Shown here one piece after another: positions 1 through 7,743 of a stretch of 64,000 bases of DNA. Origin of the DNA: Fibrobacter sp. UBA7003. Its GTDB lineage: Bacteria; Fibrobacterota; Fibrobacteria; Fibrobacterales; Fibrobacteraceae. How positions within the stretch are numbered: the first letter of the stretch is position 1; every line of letters begins with the position of its first letter. The notes under the pieces were generated by a model. The model ran no database searches. It was not told where the DNA came from and saw only the letters and a list, made by a program, of their open reading frames with translations. Where the stretch lies: contig DJXN01000008.1 of the NCBI GenBank assembly GCA_002449765.1, forward strand, positions 147,553-211,552, read 5' to 3'. The translations under genes were made by a program, and so were the position numbers.

Positions 1-317
1 GTTTCCATCTCGCGCAGTTCCATGAGTCTGTAGTAAAGTTCGCTGAGCGCCTGCTTGGCTTTTGTCTTGTTGAAGCGGTAGAGCGTCTTGAAGTACTCCG
101 CCCTGCGGTCGTCGAGCTTGCAGAGGCGAATGAATACCGGGAGCGAGTCCTCGTTGAGGTGCCCGCCCTTCTGGAATACTCGCACGAGCCACGCCGGGTC
201 CACGCCGGTCTTCTGGCTCAGGTAGCGATAGCTGGTGAACGGGTTGTCCTTCTTGCTTTCGGCAAACCAGTCCTTCAGGAAATCGCGGTATTCAAGGTAT
301 TCGAGTACGTCAACCAT
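1..317 (-). CDS. TIGR02147 family protein, 3' end cut off by the window edge
   Basis: The reverse strand reads 105 codons from an ATG at 317 without a stop to the window edge. The N-terminus (MVDVLEYLEYRDFLKDWF, then a segment with YRYLSQKTGVD and a basic DDRRAEYFKTLYRF stretch) follows the same pattern as the complete TIGR02147 protein at 60902-61756 (YKDYREYVLDYYRERK...). TIGR02147 is a paralogous family expanded in Fibrobacter; its N-terminal part looks like a DNA-binding helix-turn-helix, so a regulatory role is inferred. There is no Shine-Dalgarno, but TAAATT lies 6 nt before the ATG, which suggests a leaderless transcript. The C-terminal two thirds are missing. Confidence 0.8.
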   Translation of the reverse strand, partial: MVDVLEYLEYRDFLKDWFAESKKDNPFTSYRYLSQKTGVDPAWLVRVFQKGGHLNEDSLPVFIRLCKLDDRRAEYFKTLYRFNKTKAKQALSELYYRLMELREME

Positions 318-400
318 ATCCAAAATTTACCTAAATAAGGGCGCGAGCGTCCCGGGGGAGGGCGTGTCGGGTCAAGTTTCCGTTGCTCTTTCTTCAACGC

Positions 401-435
401 CAAAAATGGCGATTTTGATTCAAAATCGCCATAGG
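401..435 (-). terminator. Intrinsic terminator-like hairpin after the 459-800 gene
   Basis: A perfect inverted repeat with 13-nt arms and a 1-nt centre covers 406-432 (ATGGCGATTTTGA and its complement). On the minus strand it is followed by TTTTTGG, so it can terminate the gene ending at 459. It also lies 84 nt upstream of the TIGR02147 start at 317. A related stem and the same 15-mer AAATCGCCATTTTTG occur upstream of the second TIGR02147 gene (60838-60852), so a regulatory role is possible. Confidence 0.6.
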
Positions 436-458
436 GAGAGCTTTTCGCGTGCCGGAAA

Positions 459-800
459 TCAGTTCAGGCCGTTGAATTTGAGGGAATTGATGAGCGTCGT
501 TCCCGAGATGGTGTAGTCGGCGATGCCGCCGTTTGCGCTGTAGACGTAGTAACGGTCGGCGTCCTGGTCCTTGCCGAGCACGACCACCGCGTGCAGGCGG
601 ACGAGGGTGCCTTCGGCGAATCCCGCTTCGCTCAGGTTGAGGGTCCGTTCGGCGGCGGCGCAGATGTCGTGGTAGCCGGAGGACTCGTAATCGCCGCTCG
701 AACCGTCCATCGGGTTGATCCAGTGGACCCTGATGCGGGCGACGAAGGCTCCGTCGTTGTGAAGGGTGAAGGCCTTGACTGTCTTGATTTCTTCAGCCAT
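459..800 (-). CDS. Small hypothetical beta-rich protein (113 aa)
   Basis: I do not recognise this family. The ATG at 800 is preferred over a longer frame from 929 because AAAAGGAG lies at a good distance before it. The 113-residue product has no signal peptide or membrane segment. It alternates hydrophobic and polar residues (VKAFTLHNDGAFVARIRVHW; LVRLHAVVVLGKDQDADRYYVY; YTISGTTLINSLKFNGL), as expected of a beta-sandwich. It starts 20 nt after the stop of the papain-like hydrolase gene, so the two are probably co-transcribed. It could be a carbohydrate-binding, structural or partner (immunity-like) protein; the sequence does not decide. Confidence 0.65.
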   Translation of the reverse strand: MAEEIKTVKAFTLHNDGAFVARIRVHWINPMDGSSGDYESSGYHDICAAAERTLNLSEAGFAEGTLVRLHAVVVLGKDQDADRYYVYSANGGIADYTISGTTLINSLKFNGLN

Positions 801-820
801 GATAATGCTCCTTTTGATAG

Positions 821-1864
821 TTAGAGGTTGATGTTGTATTTGGTTGTAATCTTGTCGCTGGGGAGATTTTCGCTGGTGCGGTCCAGGTTGACAAAACCGA
901 TCTTCTGTGCGTTTTCGATGTTGAAACACAGGTCGTTCGGCGTGACAAACATCGACTGCAGCTCGCGGGCGTTCTCGATGAGTTCCTTGATGGAAGAGAA
1001 CGTGTATCCGAAAAATTTCAGGAGGGTCTTGAGGAAATCCTCGATTGCGTTGCTGAGGAAGTTGTTCTTCAGCAGCATCACGTGTTCGCTGTCGGTGTCC
1101 TGCAGCGCTTCCTTAAGAAGGTCTTCCAGCTTTTCTTCCTTGCCGGAGTTCTCCTGGACCGAGAAAGCGTTCTCGCTGAAGTTGTATTCCGCGGCGTGTT
1201 CGGCGTAAAGGTCGAAGAGCGTCTTGACATTGTTCGCCTGCCGGATGCCCCGGATGTCTGCGTTGTCGAGGGCAATCTTCAGGCGGCCGTCTTTTTTCGA
1301 TGCGTCCAGATAGCACTGGTAGACAAACGAGGAACAGACCATCGTATGCTTGCCTTCGTGCACCTTCTCGTCGATCAGCTTCTTGATTTCGGCGGAGACA
1401 ATCTTGAGTATCCCAATAATGACGTGCTGCTTGATGCTTACGCCGGAAATGTCCTTGTAGACGAGAATCATGGCGAGCAACAGGAGGTCGGAATAGGGGT
1501 AGGGCAGGTTTTCGTCGAGGTAAATCTTGGCGGCCTGCATCACGGGCAGGATTTCGGCATCGGAGAAGAAATCGCTGCTTCCGGGTTGCGTGAGTCGGCA
1601 GACGTAGGCGCGTCTGGAGGTTTCCTTGTCTGCGATTTCATGGGCATGCAGGCCGGTCGTGCCCGCATCGGCAAGGGCCTGGACGGGACTGTCCTGGAAG
1701 TAGAGCGCCCCGTGCGTCACCTTGGAATTCGTGAGCTTCATGATGAGGCTCGAAATGAGGTCGTTGTCTTCGCCTTCGAAGGTGAGGATATCCCCTGCCT
1801 TCAGATTCAAAAGGGTGAGTTTCTGTTTGTAAAAATCGTCCGGATTCTTGGGTTCTGTTTTCAT
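821..1864 (-). CDS. Permuted papain-like (YiiX / NlpC-P60 superfamily) cysteine hydrolase
   Basis: A 347-residue cytosolic-looking protein. The ATG at 1864 is chosen over an upstream TTG (1906) because AAAGGAAA precedes it. The N-terminal pattern LKAGDILTFEGEDNDLISSLIMKLTNSKVTHGALYF matches the first part of the YiiX/YebB family, where the His in THGALYF is catalytic. The Cys of MVCSSFVYQCYLD around residue 195 fits the nucleophile of a circularly permuted papain fold. Such enzymes act as amidases or lipid hydrolases and are often bacterial effectors. Residues 220-347 are charged and helical with no recognised domain. No secretion signal is present. It is probably in one operon with the small gene at 459-800. 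Confidence 0.7.
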   Translation of the reverse strand: MKTEPKNPDDFYKQKLTLLNLKAGDILTFEGEDNDLISSLIMKLTNSKVTHGALYFQDSPVQALADAGTTGLHAHEIADKETSRRAYVCRLTQPGSSDFFSDAEILPVMQAAKIYLDENLPYPYSDLLLLAMILVYKDISGVSIKQHVIIGILKIVSAEIKKLIDEKVHEGKHTMVCSSFVYQCYLDASKKDGRLKIALDNADIRGIRQANNVKTLFDLYAEHAAEYNFSENAFSVQENSGKEEKLEDLLKEALQDTDSEHVMLLKNNFLSNAIEDFLKTLLKFFGYTFSSIKELIENARELQSMFVTPNDLCFNIENAQKIGFVNLDRTSENLPSDKITTKYNINL

Positions 1865-1954
1865 TTTGCAGTTTCCTTTGTTTGTGGTTTTAAAGATAAA
1901 CTGCAAAAGTACTATTTGTCCATAACCCGAATGGACTATTTTTGAGGCTAATCT

Positions 1955-3286
1955 TTACGGAAAGACATTCTTGACGCTGTCAAGAATGATGTCCTTCTTT
2001 GAGGGGGCAATCCCTGAGAGAAGGTGCTCCAGGTCCGATTTTTTAAAGTGCGGGTGGTATTCGAAAAATTTCCGGATGTGCTTGTCGCTTTGTTCGAAGT
2101 CGCCCTTCTTGTTGTTGCAGGCGATGAGGATTAGGCGTGCGAGGGGCGTCTCGGGGTGGAATAGCAGGACCTGCCTTGCGGCTTCCTCGCTCTCGGCGAA
2201 TCTCCCTTGCAAAAAGTAGATGAACGCCCTTGGCGTGGACTGGAACGGTTGACCGGACGATTCCGGGAAGAACCGCTCGTTCTCGTTGAGGAGGGCCAGG
2301 GCCTTGTCCTCTTTCCCGACGAGCATGTAGATTTGCGCCAGCATGCGCCTGACCCTGAAATCGTTCGGGTTTGCGTCCAAAATCTGCAGGAAATAGGCGA
2401 TGGCCTCGCTCTTGTTTCCGATGACGATGTTGTAGAGCGCCATCATGAACTGCGAATAGATGGAGTAGGGGTTCTTGCGCATTTCGGAACATGCGATTTC
2501 CCCTATCTTGGCGCCGTAGCATTCGGCATCTACCCAGGATTCGTTGATTGCCACGTAGTAGGCCGAAACGAGCGAGTAGGCCACGTAGGTGTGGTGGTTT
2601 TCTTCACCGTGCAGCGCTTCTAGAGTCGAAACGATTTCGTCAAAGGCATCCCTGTTGCCGCTATCGGTCTGGATATTGGCGTAGCAGGAGGCGAACCACC
2701 ATTGCGGGAACTTTTCCCTGTCGGTCTCGTAGGCGTGCGCTGCGGAAGAGACCATGTGGCTGAACAGCTGGATGGTAATCTGCGAGGCAAGGAACTGGAT
2801 GTCGTCCCCGTCCCCGATCTTTTGCGAGACCGACCACAGGATCTCGGATGTGTCGCCCCTGTATAGCGTGACGAACAGGTTCTCGTCTTTCTCGGGCGTT
2901 CCCGTTACCTGGATCTGGTAGGTCGGCGGGGATTGTGGCGCGATGCTGCCGTTGATTCGGAATAGGTGGTAATGGTGCAGGGCTTCGACGATAGCGAGGG
3001 AGAGCCCCTTCGCCAGAGGCGTGGCGGTTAAGCCGTCGCATCCCGTAATGGTGATGTGGATGTCGTCGTCCGTTGTTTGCCTTCTTGCGCTTTTGGTGAT
3101 ATCCGTTGAAACCGCTTCTGTCCTGTTTGTGACTTCGAGCGCCTTGTAGATGTTGGCGAGATGGACTTTGACGGTATTGGCCGAGATATTCAGTGCCCTG
3201 CAGATTTCACTGTTTGTGAGGCCTTTGCGGAGCAGGGAAAGAATTTCTTTTTGGCGAGAGGTAAGGAGTTTGCTCTGGTCTTTCAT
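1955..3286 (-). CDS. LuxR-type HTH regulator with TPR region
   Basis: 443 residues. Residues 5-60 form a LuxR/GerE helix-turn-helix (LTSRQKEILSLLRKGLTNSE, ALNISANTVKVHLANIYKALEV), here unusually at the N-terminus. The rest is helical, with TPR-like repeats at about residues 270-400 (Y..FLQILDANPNDFRVRRMLAQIY, KALALLNENERFFP, FLQGRFAESEEAARQVL). Residues 70-200 are a mixed region resembling the alpha/beta part that precedes TPRs in signal-responsive regulators. The ligand is unknown. It is transcribed in the same direction as, and 90 nt upstream of, the papain-like hydrolase gene, which it may control (inference). Confidence 0.8.
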   Translation of the reverse strand: MKDQSKLLTSRQKEILSLLRKGLTNSEICRALNISANTVKVHLANIYKALEVTNRTEAVSTDITKSARRQTTDDDIHITITGCDGLTATPLAKGLSLAIVEALHHYHLFRINGSIAPQSPPTYQIQVTGTPEKDENLFVTLYRGDTSEILWSVSQKIGDGDDIQFLASQITIQLFSHMVSSAAHAYETDREKFPQWWFASCYANIQTDSGNRDAFDEIVSTLEALHGEENHHTYVAYSLVSAYYVAINESWVDAECYGAKIGEIACSEMRKNPYSIYSQFMMALYNIVIGNKSEAIAYFLQILDANPNDFRVRRMLAQIYMLVGKEDKALALLNENERFFPESSGQPFQSTPRAFIYFLQGRFAESEEAARQVLLFHPETPLARLILIACNNKKGDFEQSDKHIRKFFEYHPHFKKSDLEHLLSGIAPSKKDIILDSVKNVFP

Positions 3287-3471
3287 ATATGTAAAAATAT
3301 ATATAAATTAAGAATATTTTATTAAATCGGATGAAAACGAAAGAAGTAAAAATTCACATTTTTTACTATGGACAAGCTATTTTTTGGTTGAAATTTTTTA
3401 TTATTTGAATCGGGTTTGTTTGATGAGGTTGAATTTATACGTAAAAACAAACTGTGGAATTGATTTATAAG

Positions 3472-3642
3472 ATGAATATGGGCATAATTTCCGTAAGAAT
3501 GGACAAGGAAACAAAGGAAAAGTTCACGGATTTCTGCAAATCGGTGGGTATTACCGTTTCTGCCGCGGTCAACATGTTTGCTCGCATGACCATTCAAGAA
3601 AATCGTCTGCCGTTCGATGTGAAACGGTTCCCGAAGCAGTAA
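3472..3642 (+). CDS. RelB/DinJ-like antitoxin, apparently without a toxin partner
   Basis: About 56 residues from the ATG at 3472 (3478 is equally possible). The pattern ISVRMDKETKEKFTDFCKSVGITVSAAVNMFARMTI, then LPFDV, is characteristic of the RelB/DinJ ribbon-helix-helix antitoxin family. In classical modules a RelE/YafQ/HicA-type toxin follows within a few bases. Here the next 306 bases contain no ORF of toxin size, and the preceding gene is divergent. It is therefore either a solitary RHH repressor or the remnant of a broken toxin-antitoxin module. It lies at the left edge of the AT-rich island. Confidence 0.75.
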   Translation: MNMGIISVRMDKETKEKFTDFCKSVGITVSAAVNMFARMTIQENRLPFDVKRFPKQ

Positions 3643-3948
3643 GGAAGCTTGGGCTTCGACTTGTTTTGTTATATAACTTTTGTATTATAATCACTATACA
3701 AAGTGTTGTAGATGCATGACGATTGCTGCGCTCTTCCAAACATTTGCGGACAAGTTTGAAAAGTTCTGATGATGCAAGATAATAATGATGATAGGAAGTA
3801 AAAGAAAAAAAACATTGTATTGTATTACATTGTTAATTTGTTGTTAGGATGATGTTTGACAAATTAAAATTAAATAAACAAAGTAACTTTATGAAATTAT
3901 CTTGAATTTGTTATTTTGTTGCTAAATCCACAAACAAGGAGTAATAAA
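3643..3948. other. AT-rich intergenic region upstream of the peptide-maturation cassette
   Basis: 306 bases without a convincing gene. It holds a small stem (GAAGC/GCTTC) just after the antitoxin, a TATAAT at 3686-3691, and a perfect TTGACA at 3856-3861 whose matching -10 is weak. Two tiny frames (ATG at 3712, 15 codons; ATG at 3716, 17 codons) lack ribosome-binding sites and are not called. The last 12 bases hold the AAGGAG site of the next gene. Either promoter-like element could drive the cassette. Confidence 0.5.
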
Positions 3949-4542
3949 ATGGCAAATAAGAAAGCGAAACTGCAAACCCTGGTTCTGAAAGATTTGGAGA
4001 ACGAGGCCTTGAGAAAGAAAATGACTGCTGCAATCAAAAAAAGTGAGATTGCTTCTGTCGAAGCGCAGATGGAGTTTTTGAACCAGCTTGTAAACAATGA
4101 GGTGCAGAAAAAGAAATTCTTGGAGAACCCGGAACAGTATGTGAATGAACATAATATGTCGTTCTCTTTGGATTTTGTCCAAGATGTGATGGACTATGTT
4201 GTTTTTGATGGCTCCATGAAGAGCTCCTTAACGAAACAGGTGGGGGAAAAGGCGTATGAAAAGCTTTTGAGCTTAAAGGAATCGACCCGCAGACAATCAT
4301 TTGTGAAACCGGGAGTCGTGATGAATCTTGCTGCTGTCGCCGCTTTCGCAGCTGTCGTGTCGGCTGTTGCGTCGGTAGTTTGTGCCGTAACGGCTTGCGA
4401 TGGTTTCCATCCAGCAAATGTTAGCAGGCTGGGAGCTGCGAAGATTAGGATGCCGGATGGAAAGGTCTTTGTGGCGAAGGATACGGGCGCTCGGATAAAT
4501 ACGATTGTTACGGCGGAATATAAGGCGGGATTAAGAAAATAG
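3949..4542 (+). CDS. Putative leader-bearing precursor or substrate peptide of the radical SAM cassette (197 aa)
   Basis: Start at the ATG at 3949, preceded by CAAGGAGTAATAAA. Residues 1-50 are helical and charged. Residues 47-85 (VQKKKFLENPEQYVNEHNMS, then FSLDFVQDVMDYVVF) resemble the F-L-x-(N/D)P pattern of NHLP/Nif11-type RiPP leaders. Residues 122-150 are a hydrophobic Ala/Val stretch (VVMNLAAVAAFAAVVSAVAS, then VVCAVTACDG) holding the only two cysteines. A polar 45-residue tail follows, ending in YKAGLRK. The gene is 26 nt upstream of a radical SAM gene, which makes a modified peptide product plausible. The alternative is a single-pass membrane protein unrelated to modification. No known precursor family was recognised. 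Confidence 0.55.
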   Translation: MANKKAKLQTLVLKDLENEALRKKMTAAIKKSEIASVEAQMEFLNQLVNNEVQKKKFLENPEQYVNEHNMSFSLDFVQDVMDYVVFDGSMKSSLTKQVGEKAYEKLLSLKESTRRQSFVKPGVVMNLAAVAAFAAVVSAVASVVCAVTACDGFHPANVSRLGAAKIRMPDGKVFVAKDTGARINTIVTAEYKAGLRK

Positions 4543-4567
4543 TTTTTCAGAGAAAAGAGAGAAAACT

Positions 4568-5611
4568 TTGCTATCTGAATTGTTTACAAGGGAGCAACTT
4601 GGCAAGTTGCCCCTTTTATTGAGTATGCCGATTCACTTTTGCTCGCTCGTCCTGGAAACAACGAACTGCTGCAATTCTAAATGTGGTATTTGTTATCAGT
4701 CTGCCGGATCGGAAGGCAGAAACAGGATCGATTTGACTGCTGCCAAGAAGGCGATTGAGGAATCTGCGATCCTTGAAAACGTTGGATCGAGGCTTCATAT
4801 TGCGGGCGGGGAAGCGTTCTTGTTCCCGGAGGATTGCTTTGAACTGTTTCGGACAGCAAAAAGCGCTGGGTACTCCCTGATTTCGGCGACATCTAATTGT
4901 TTTTGGGGCGCAACACTCGACAAGGCGCGTAAAATGTGCGAAAAGGCTAAAGAGAGCGGCTTGAATTACCTCGAATTGTCATGGGATTATTGGCATGGCG
5001 AGCATATTCCTGCGTCTTCGGTGAGTAATTGCCTTATGGCGTGTCGCGAGTATGAGATAATGTCAAACCTTCGTTTGCTGACGACAAAAAAGCATGACAT
5101 GGAAGAATCTATTTGTCGGTTGGATCCCGAAGCCTTAAAACTCGCTTCAAATATTACTTCAGGGCCTGTTTTGGCGACAGGAAGGGCAGCTGAAGTCTTA
5201 AAAAAGGATGACTTCTATCCAGCTCGCGTTGGAATTGCCGGAACGTGCCATTCGATGTTGAATTTGACTGTGGATGCGCATGGGGATGTATTCCCTTGCT
5301 GTTCTGGCTTTGATGTGTGTAAGGAGTGTTCATTTGGAAATATCAATGAAGAATCAATACAGGAAATTGTTCTTCGAATGAACAAGAGTTTGTTGTTGCG
5401 GCAACTTGTTTTTTGGGGACCAAAGTCTTTTCTGCCACTGTTAGAAAAAAATGGAGTGAAAGTCGAAAAATGCTCCACTTTTTGTACACTTTGCGTAAAG
5501 ATGTTCTCGGATGAAAAAATTAGGAACATAATTATGGCGCATGTGCCAATGAATGATTCGCGAATTGGTACAAATAGTGATAATTCGTTGTCAAAGCAGG
5601 AGGTGGGCTAG
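4568..5611 (+). CDS. Radical SAM/SPASM-type peptide-modifying enzyme
   Basis: 347 residues. The radical SAM cluster motif CX3CX2C is intact at Cys35-NSK-Cys39-GI-Cys42, and the SAM-binding GGE occurs in HIAGGEAFLFPE. The C-terminal third carries a SPASM-like set of cysteines for auxiliary Fe-S clusters (GTC, FPCCSG, CKEC, then KCSTFCTLC). Family knowledge: such enzymes install thioether or C-C crosslinks on ribosomally made peptides, or act as anaerobic sulfatase-type maturases. The start is TTG at 4568 behind a GAGAG-rich stretch; the first in-frame ATG (4625) would begin too close to the cluster motif. The gene lies between the precursor-like gene and a SPASM partner, all in one operon. Confidence 0.82.
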   Translation: MLSELFTREQLGKLPLLLSMPIHFCSLVLETTNCCNSKCGICYQSAGSEGRNRIDLTAAKKAIEESAILENVGSRLHIAGGEAFLFPEDCFELFRTAKSAGYSLISATSNCFWGATLDKARKMCEKAKESGLNYLELSWDYWHGEHIPASSVSNCLMACREYEIMSNLRLLTTKKHDMEESICRLDPEALKLASNITSGPVLATGRAAEVLKKDDFYPARVGIAGTCHSMLNLTVDAHGDVFPCCSGFDVCKECSFGNINEESIQEIVLRMNKSLLLRQLVFWGPKSFLPLLEKNGVKVEKCSTFCTLCVKMFSDEKIRNIIMAHVPMNDSRIGTNSDNSLSKQEVG

Positions 5612-5613
5612 AA

Positions 5614-6450
5614 ATGTTCGATATGCGCGCTCAGCTAGCGTCGAAATTCCTTTCTTTGAATTTCTTTTTGTTGGCGAATGAGAAAAATGATGATTTTACC
5701 GTTCCTGTGTCTCAAATAAAAAAATGGATGGGTGATTTTTACGACTGGGCTCAGGAGATGTTTAAGGACAGGCCATATTATGCCTATGGTCGAAGTGTCA
5801 CGTTTGCTGTAGAAGATGGCGTCTTTAATAAGGAAAAATTAAAGGCCGTTATGGAGTCCGTTTCCGAAATGGGCTTTAGTGTATCTTTAAAAATTTCCCT
5901 GAGATCGTTGAGAGAAAACTTAGATTTTATGACGGAACTATCAAAGCAGAAATGCTTGGGTTCACTGATGGTCACGATTGCAAATAAGGAAGTGAATGTT
6001 TTGGGGGGTGTAGAAGCAATTTTTGCCCGAATAAAAAAAATGAAGGTTGCTGTTACGTTGTTGGGATCGATGAAGGATTTCTTTATCGCAGGAGTTTTTT
6101 CGTCTCCTTCTCTGAATGGGTCTGATGTTAGTTTCTTCTTGCAGGAACCTGAGGCTTGCGACAAATTAAACACTTTGTCAAAAGAAATGACCCCTTGCCA
6201 GGAAAAAATGGTTCTATGTGTAAATTCAGAAGGGCTTGTTTTTCCCTGTGCAGGATTGATGTCATCGCCACGACATAGCCTTGGATCCGTTTTTGACAAG
6301 GATTTCTTTTCGACGTTCCGCATGGAAGGCGATATTCTCGAATGGGCTTTTGTTGGACCGGATCTTTTACCTGAAGGGCCTGTTTTGAGTGAATCGGGAA
6401 TGCCTTGGCCATGCCGGAGGCATGTCGCCGAGGTCTTGACTAATGGATGA
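5614..6450 (+). CDS. SPASM-like partner protein lacking the radical SAM cluster
   Basis: 278 residues from the ATG at 5614, with a strong AGGAGGTGG 7 nt upstream that overlaps the end of the radical SAM gene, so expression is probably coupled. There is no CX3CX2C motif. The C-terminal part has a SPASM-half pattern (CQEKMVLCVNSEGLVFPCAG, later PWPCRRH). The N-terminal 170 residues read as a degenerate alpha/beta barrel (VTFAVEDG, VSLKISLRSLRENLDFM, SLMVTIANKE, VAVTLLGS). This suggests an inactive paralogue that supports the active enzyme, like radical-SAM/SPASM-only pairs in other RiPP systems. The function is inferred. The operon ends at the hairpin 6489-6515. Confidence 0.7.
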   Translation: MFDMRAQLASKFLSLNFFLLANEKNDDFTVPVSQIKKWMGDFYDWAQEMFKDRPYYAYGRSVTFAVEDGVFNKEKLKAVMESVSEMGFSVSLKISLRSLRENLDFMTELSKQKCLGSLMVTIANKEVNVLGGVEAIFARIKKMKVAVTLLGSMKDFFIAGVFSSPSLNGSDVSFFLQEPEACDKLNTLSKEMTPCQEKMVLCVNSEGLVFPCAGLMSSPRHSLGSVFDKDFFSTFRMEGDILEWAFVGPDLLPEGPVLSESGMPWPCRRHVAEVLTNG

Positions 6451-6488
6451 AGCTTGTAGCCAAGGTGTGATTGGGGTTAGTTGAGAGG

Positions 6489-6515
6489 GTCCCTTCCTTC
6501 GGGAAGGGACTTTTT
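6489..6515 (+). terminator. Intrinsic terminator of the radical SAM cassette
   Basis: The stem GTCCCTTCC / GGAAGGGAC (9 bp) with a TTCG tetraloop is followed by TTTTT. It ends the 3949-6450 operon and overlaps the last codon of the convergent regulator gene. Confidence 0.93.
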
Positions 6516-7641
6516 ATAATCCGAACTTTTTCACCTTGTAGTGCATCATGCGGGGGCTCACGGATATGTCGCGGCCGGCGGCACTCAGGTTCCCGTTGTT
6601 GCGGCGGAGCGCCTCGGTGAGGATTTCCTTCTCGTAGCTTTCGAGCAGTGCCGTAAGCGACGCGGTGCCTTCGGGGATAAGCGCCGTGCCGCTCGTGATG
6701 TCGGTCTGGAGCGTGGGCGGCAGGTCGTAGGCGTTGATGGCGACGTCGGTCGTGGCGAGGCAGGCGTGCTCGATGCAGTTCTCGAGTTCGCGCACGTTGC
6801 CCGGCCAGTGGTAGCTCATGAGCATGTCGATGGCGGGGGTGCTGAGTCGCGCGATGTTCTTGCCGTACTTGAGGTTCATCTTCTCGATAAAGTGGTCGGC
6901 GAGCAAGAGGATGTCGGTCTTTCTCTGCGAGAGGTCGGGCAAGTTTATCTGGAATATGTTGAGGCGGTAGTAGAGGTCTTCGCGGAAAAGCCCCTGCTGC
7001 ACGAGGGCCTCGAGGTTCTTGCCGGTGCTTGCGACGATGCGGATGTCGGAGCGCTGCTCGATGTTGCTCCCGAGCCTCTTGAAGGTGCGCCCCTGCATGA
7101 ATTCCAGGAGCCGCGCCTGGCTTGCGGGGGAGAGTTCCGCGACTTCATCTAGGAATAGCGTGCCACCGCTTGCCTGCTCGGCCTTGCCGATGTGCCTGCT
7201 GGTGGCGCCGGTGAACGCGCCGCGCTCGTAGCCGAACAGTTCCGCCTCGAACGCGCTGGTGGTGTTGCCTTCGAGCGTGTCGCAGTTGAGGATGGTGAAC
7301 GGCCTTGCCTTGCGGTCGGAAAGTTCGTGGATATAGCGGGCCACGTGTTCCTTGCCGGTGCCCGCGCCGCCGCGGACGAGAACGACGCCTTCGGTGTGGG
7401 CGATGTGCCTTGCCTGCCGCGCGACCTCCTGCATTTCGCGGGTGTTGCCGATGATGTCGCCCGCGCGGCCTTCCACGATGCCGCGGATTTTTTCGCATTC
7501 CGCCTCGTGTGCGGCGCGCAGGTCGGCGAATGCCTTGTCGAGAACGTCGTGGATGTGCGCGGAAAGGGCCCGCGCGGAGCGTCCGTGTAGTTCACGCTTG
7601 ATTTTTTCGAGGGCTTCCTTTTCGATGCGTTCGATTTCCAT
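6514..7641 (-). CDS. Sigma-54-dependent (NtrC/NifA-type) transcriptional activator
   Basis: 375 residues from the ATG at 7641. Residues 1-60 are a short helical N-terminus with no receiver, GAF or PAS domain. Residues 62-300 are the AAA+ domain: Walker A GGAGTGKEH, the sigma-54 contact loop GAFTGA, Walker B GGTLFLDEVAEL, sensor region and arginine finger (GLFREDLYYRLNIF). The C-terminus (LTEALRRNNGNLSAAGRDIS, MMHYKVKKFGL) is a Fis-type helix-turn-helix. It is divergent from the type III glutamine synthetase gene across two operator-like repeats, so nitrogen control is the obvious guess. With no sensory domain, activity must be set by expression or a partner. TATATT lies 6 nt before the ATG and there is no Shine-Dalgarno. 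Confidence 0.9.
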   Translation of the reverse strand: MEIERIEKEALEKIKRELHGRSARALSAHIHDVLDKAFADLRAAHEAECEKIRGIVEGRAGDIIGNTREMQEVARQARHIAHTEGVVLVRGGAGTGKEHVARYIHELSDRKARPFTILNCDTLEGNTTSAFEAELFGYERGAFTGATSRHIGKAEQASGGTLFLDEVAELSPASQARLLEFMQGRTFKRLGSNIEQRSDIRIVASTGKNLEALVQQGLFREDLYYRLNIFQINLPDLSQRKTDILLLADHFIEKMNLKYGKNIARLSTPAIDMLMSYHWPGNVRELENCIEHACLATTDVAINAYDLPPTLQTDITSGTALIPEGTASLTALLESYEKEILTEALRRNNGNLSAAGRDISVSPRMMHYKVKKFGL

Positions 7642-7694
7642 GCCCAAAATATACGTTGTTTTTAGGGTGGTGTTGCCGGTTTTCTCGTTTGCAC

Positions 7695-7743
7695 TTTACA
7701 AAAACGTAATAAAATGGTCTGATTTTACAAAAGTGTAATAAAA
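7695..7743. promoter_or_regulatory. Duplicated operator-like element between the NtrC-type activator and glnN
   Basis: Two 20-bp direct repeats start at 7695 and 7724, spaced 29 bp apart. They share TTTACAAAA, two variable bases, then GTAATAAAA (only AC versus GT differs). Each contains an inverted TTAC...GTAA core. The position in the divergent region fits upstream activating sites for the adjacent regulator, or a repressor site such as one for the nitrogen state. No exact -24/-12 sigma-54 promoter was found next to them. Confidence 0.55.

Noticed and set aside
3712..3769. Tiny Cys-containing frame (15 codons) and a 17-codon frame upstream of the radical SAM cassette, considered as peptide precursors
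   Set aside because: No ribosome-binding site, no leader, and 180 nt of AT-rich DNA before the next gene; the 197-residue gene is the better candidate.
4568..5611. Assignment of the radical SAM protein to the FibroRumin peptide maturase family
   Set aside because: That family is known from Fibrobacter, but the precursor here does not show its repeated core pattern as I remember it, and I could not run the models.
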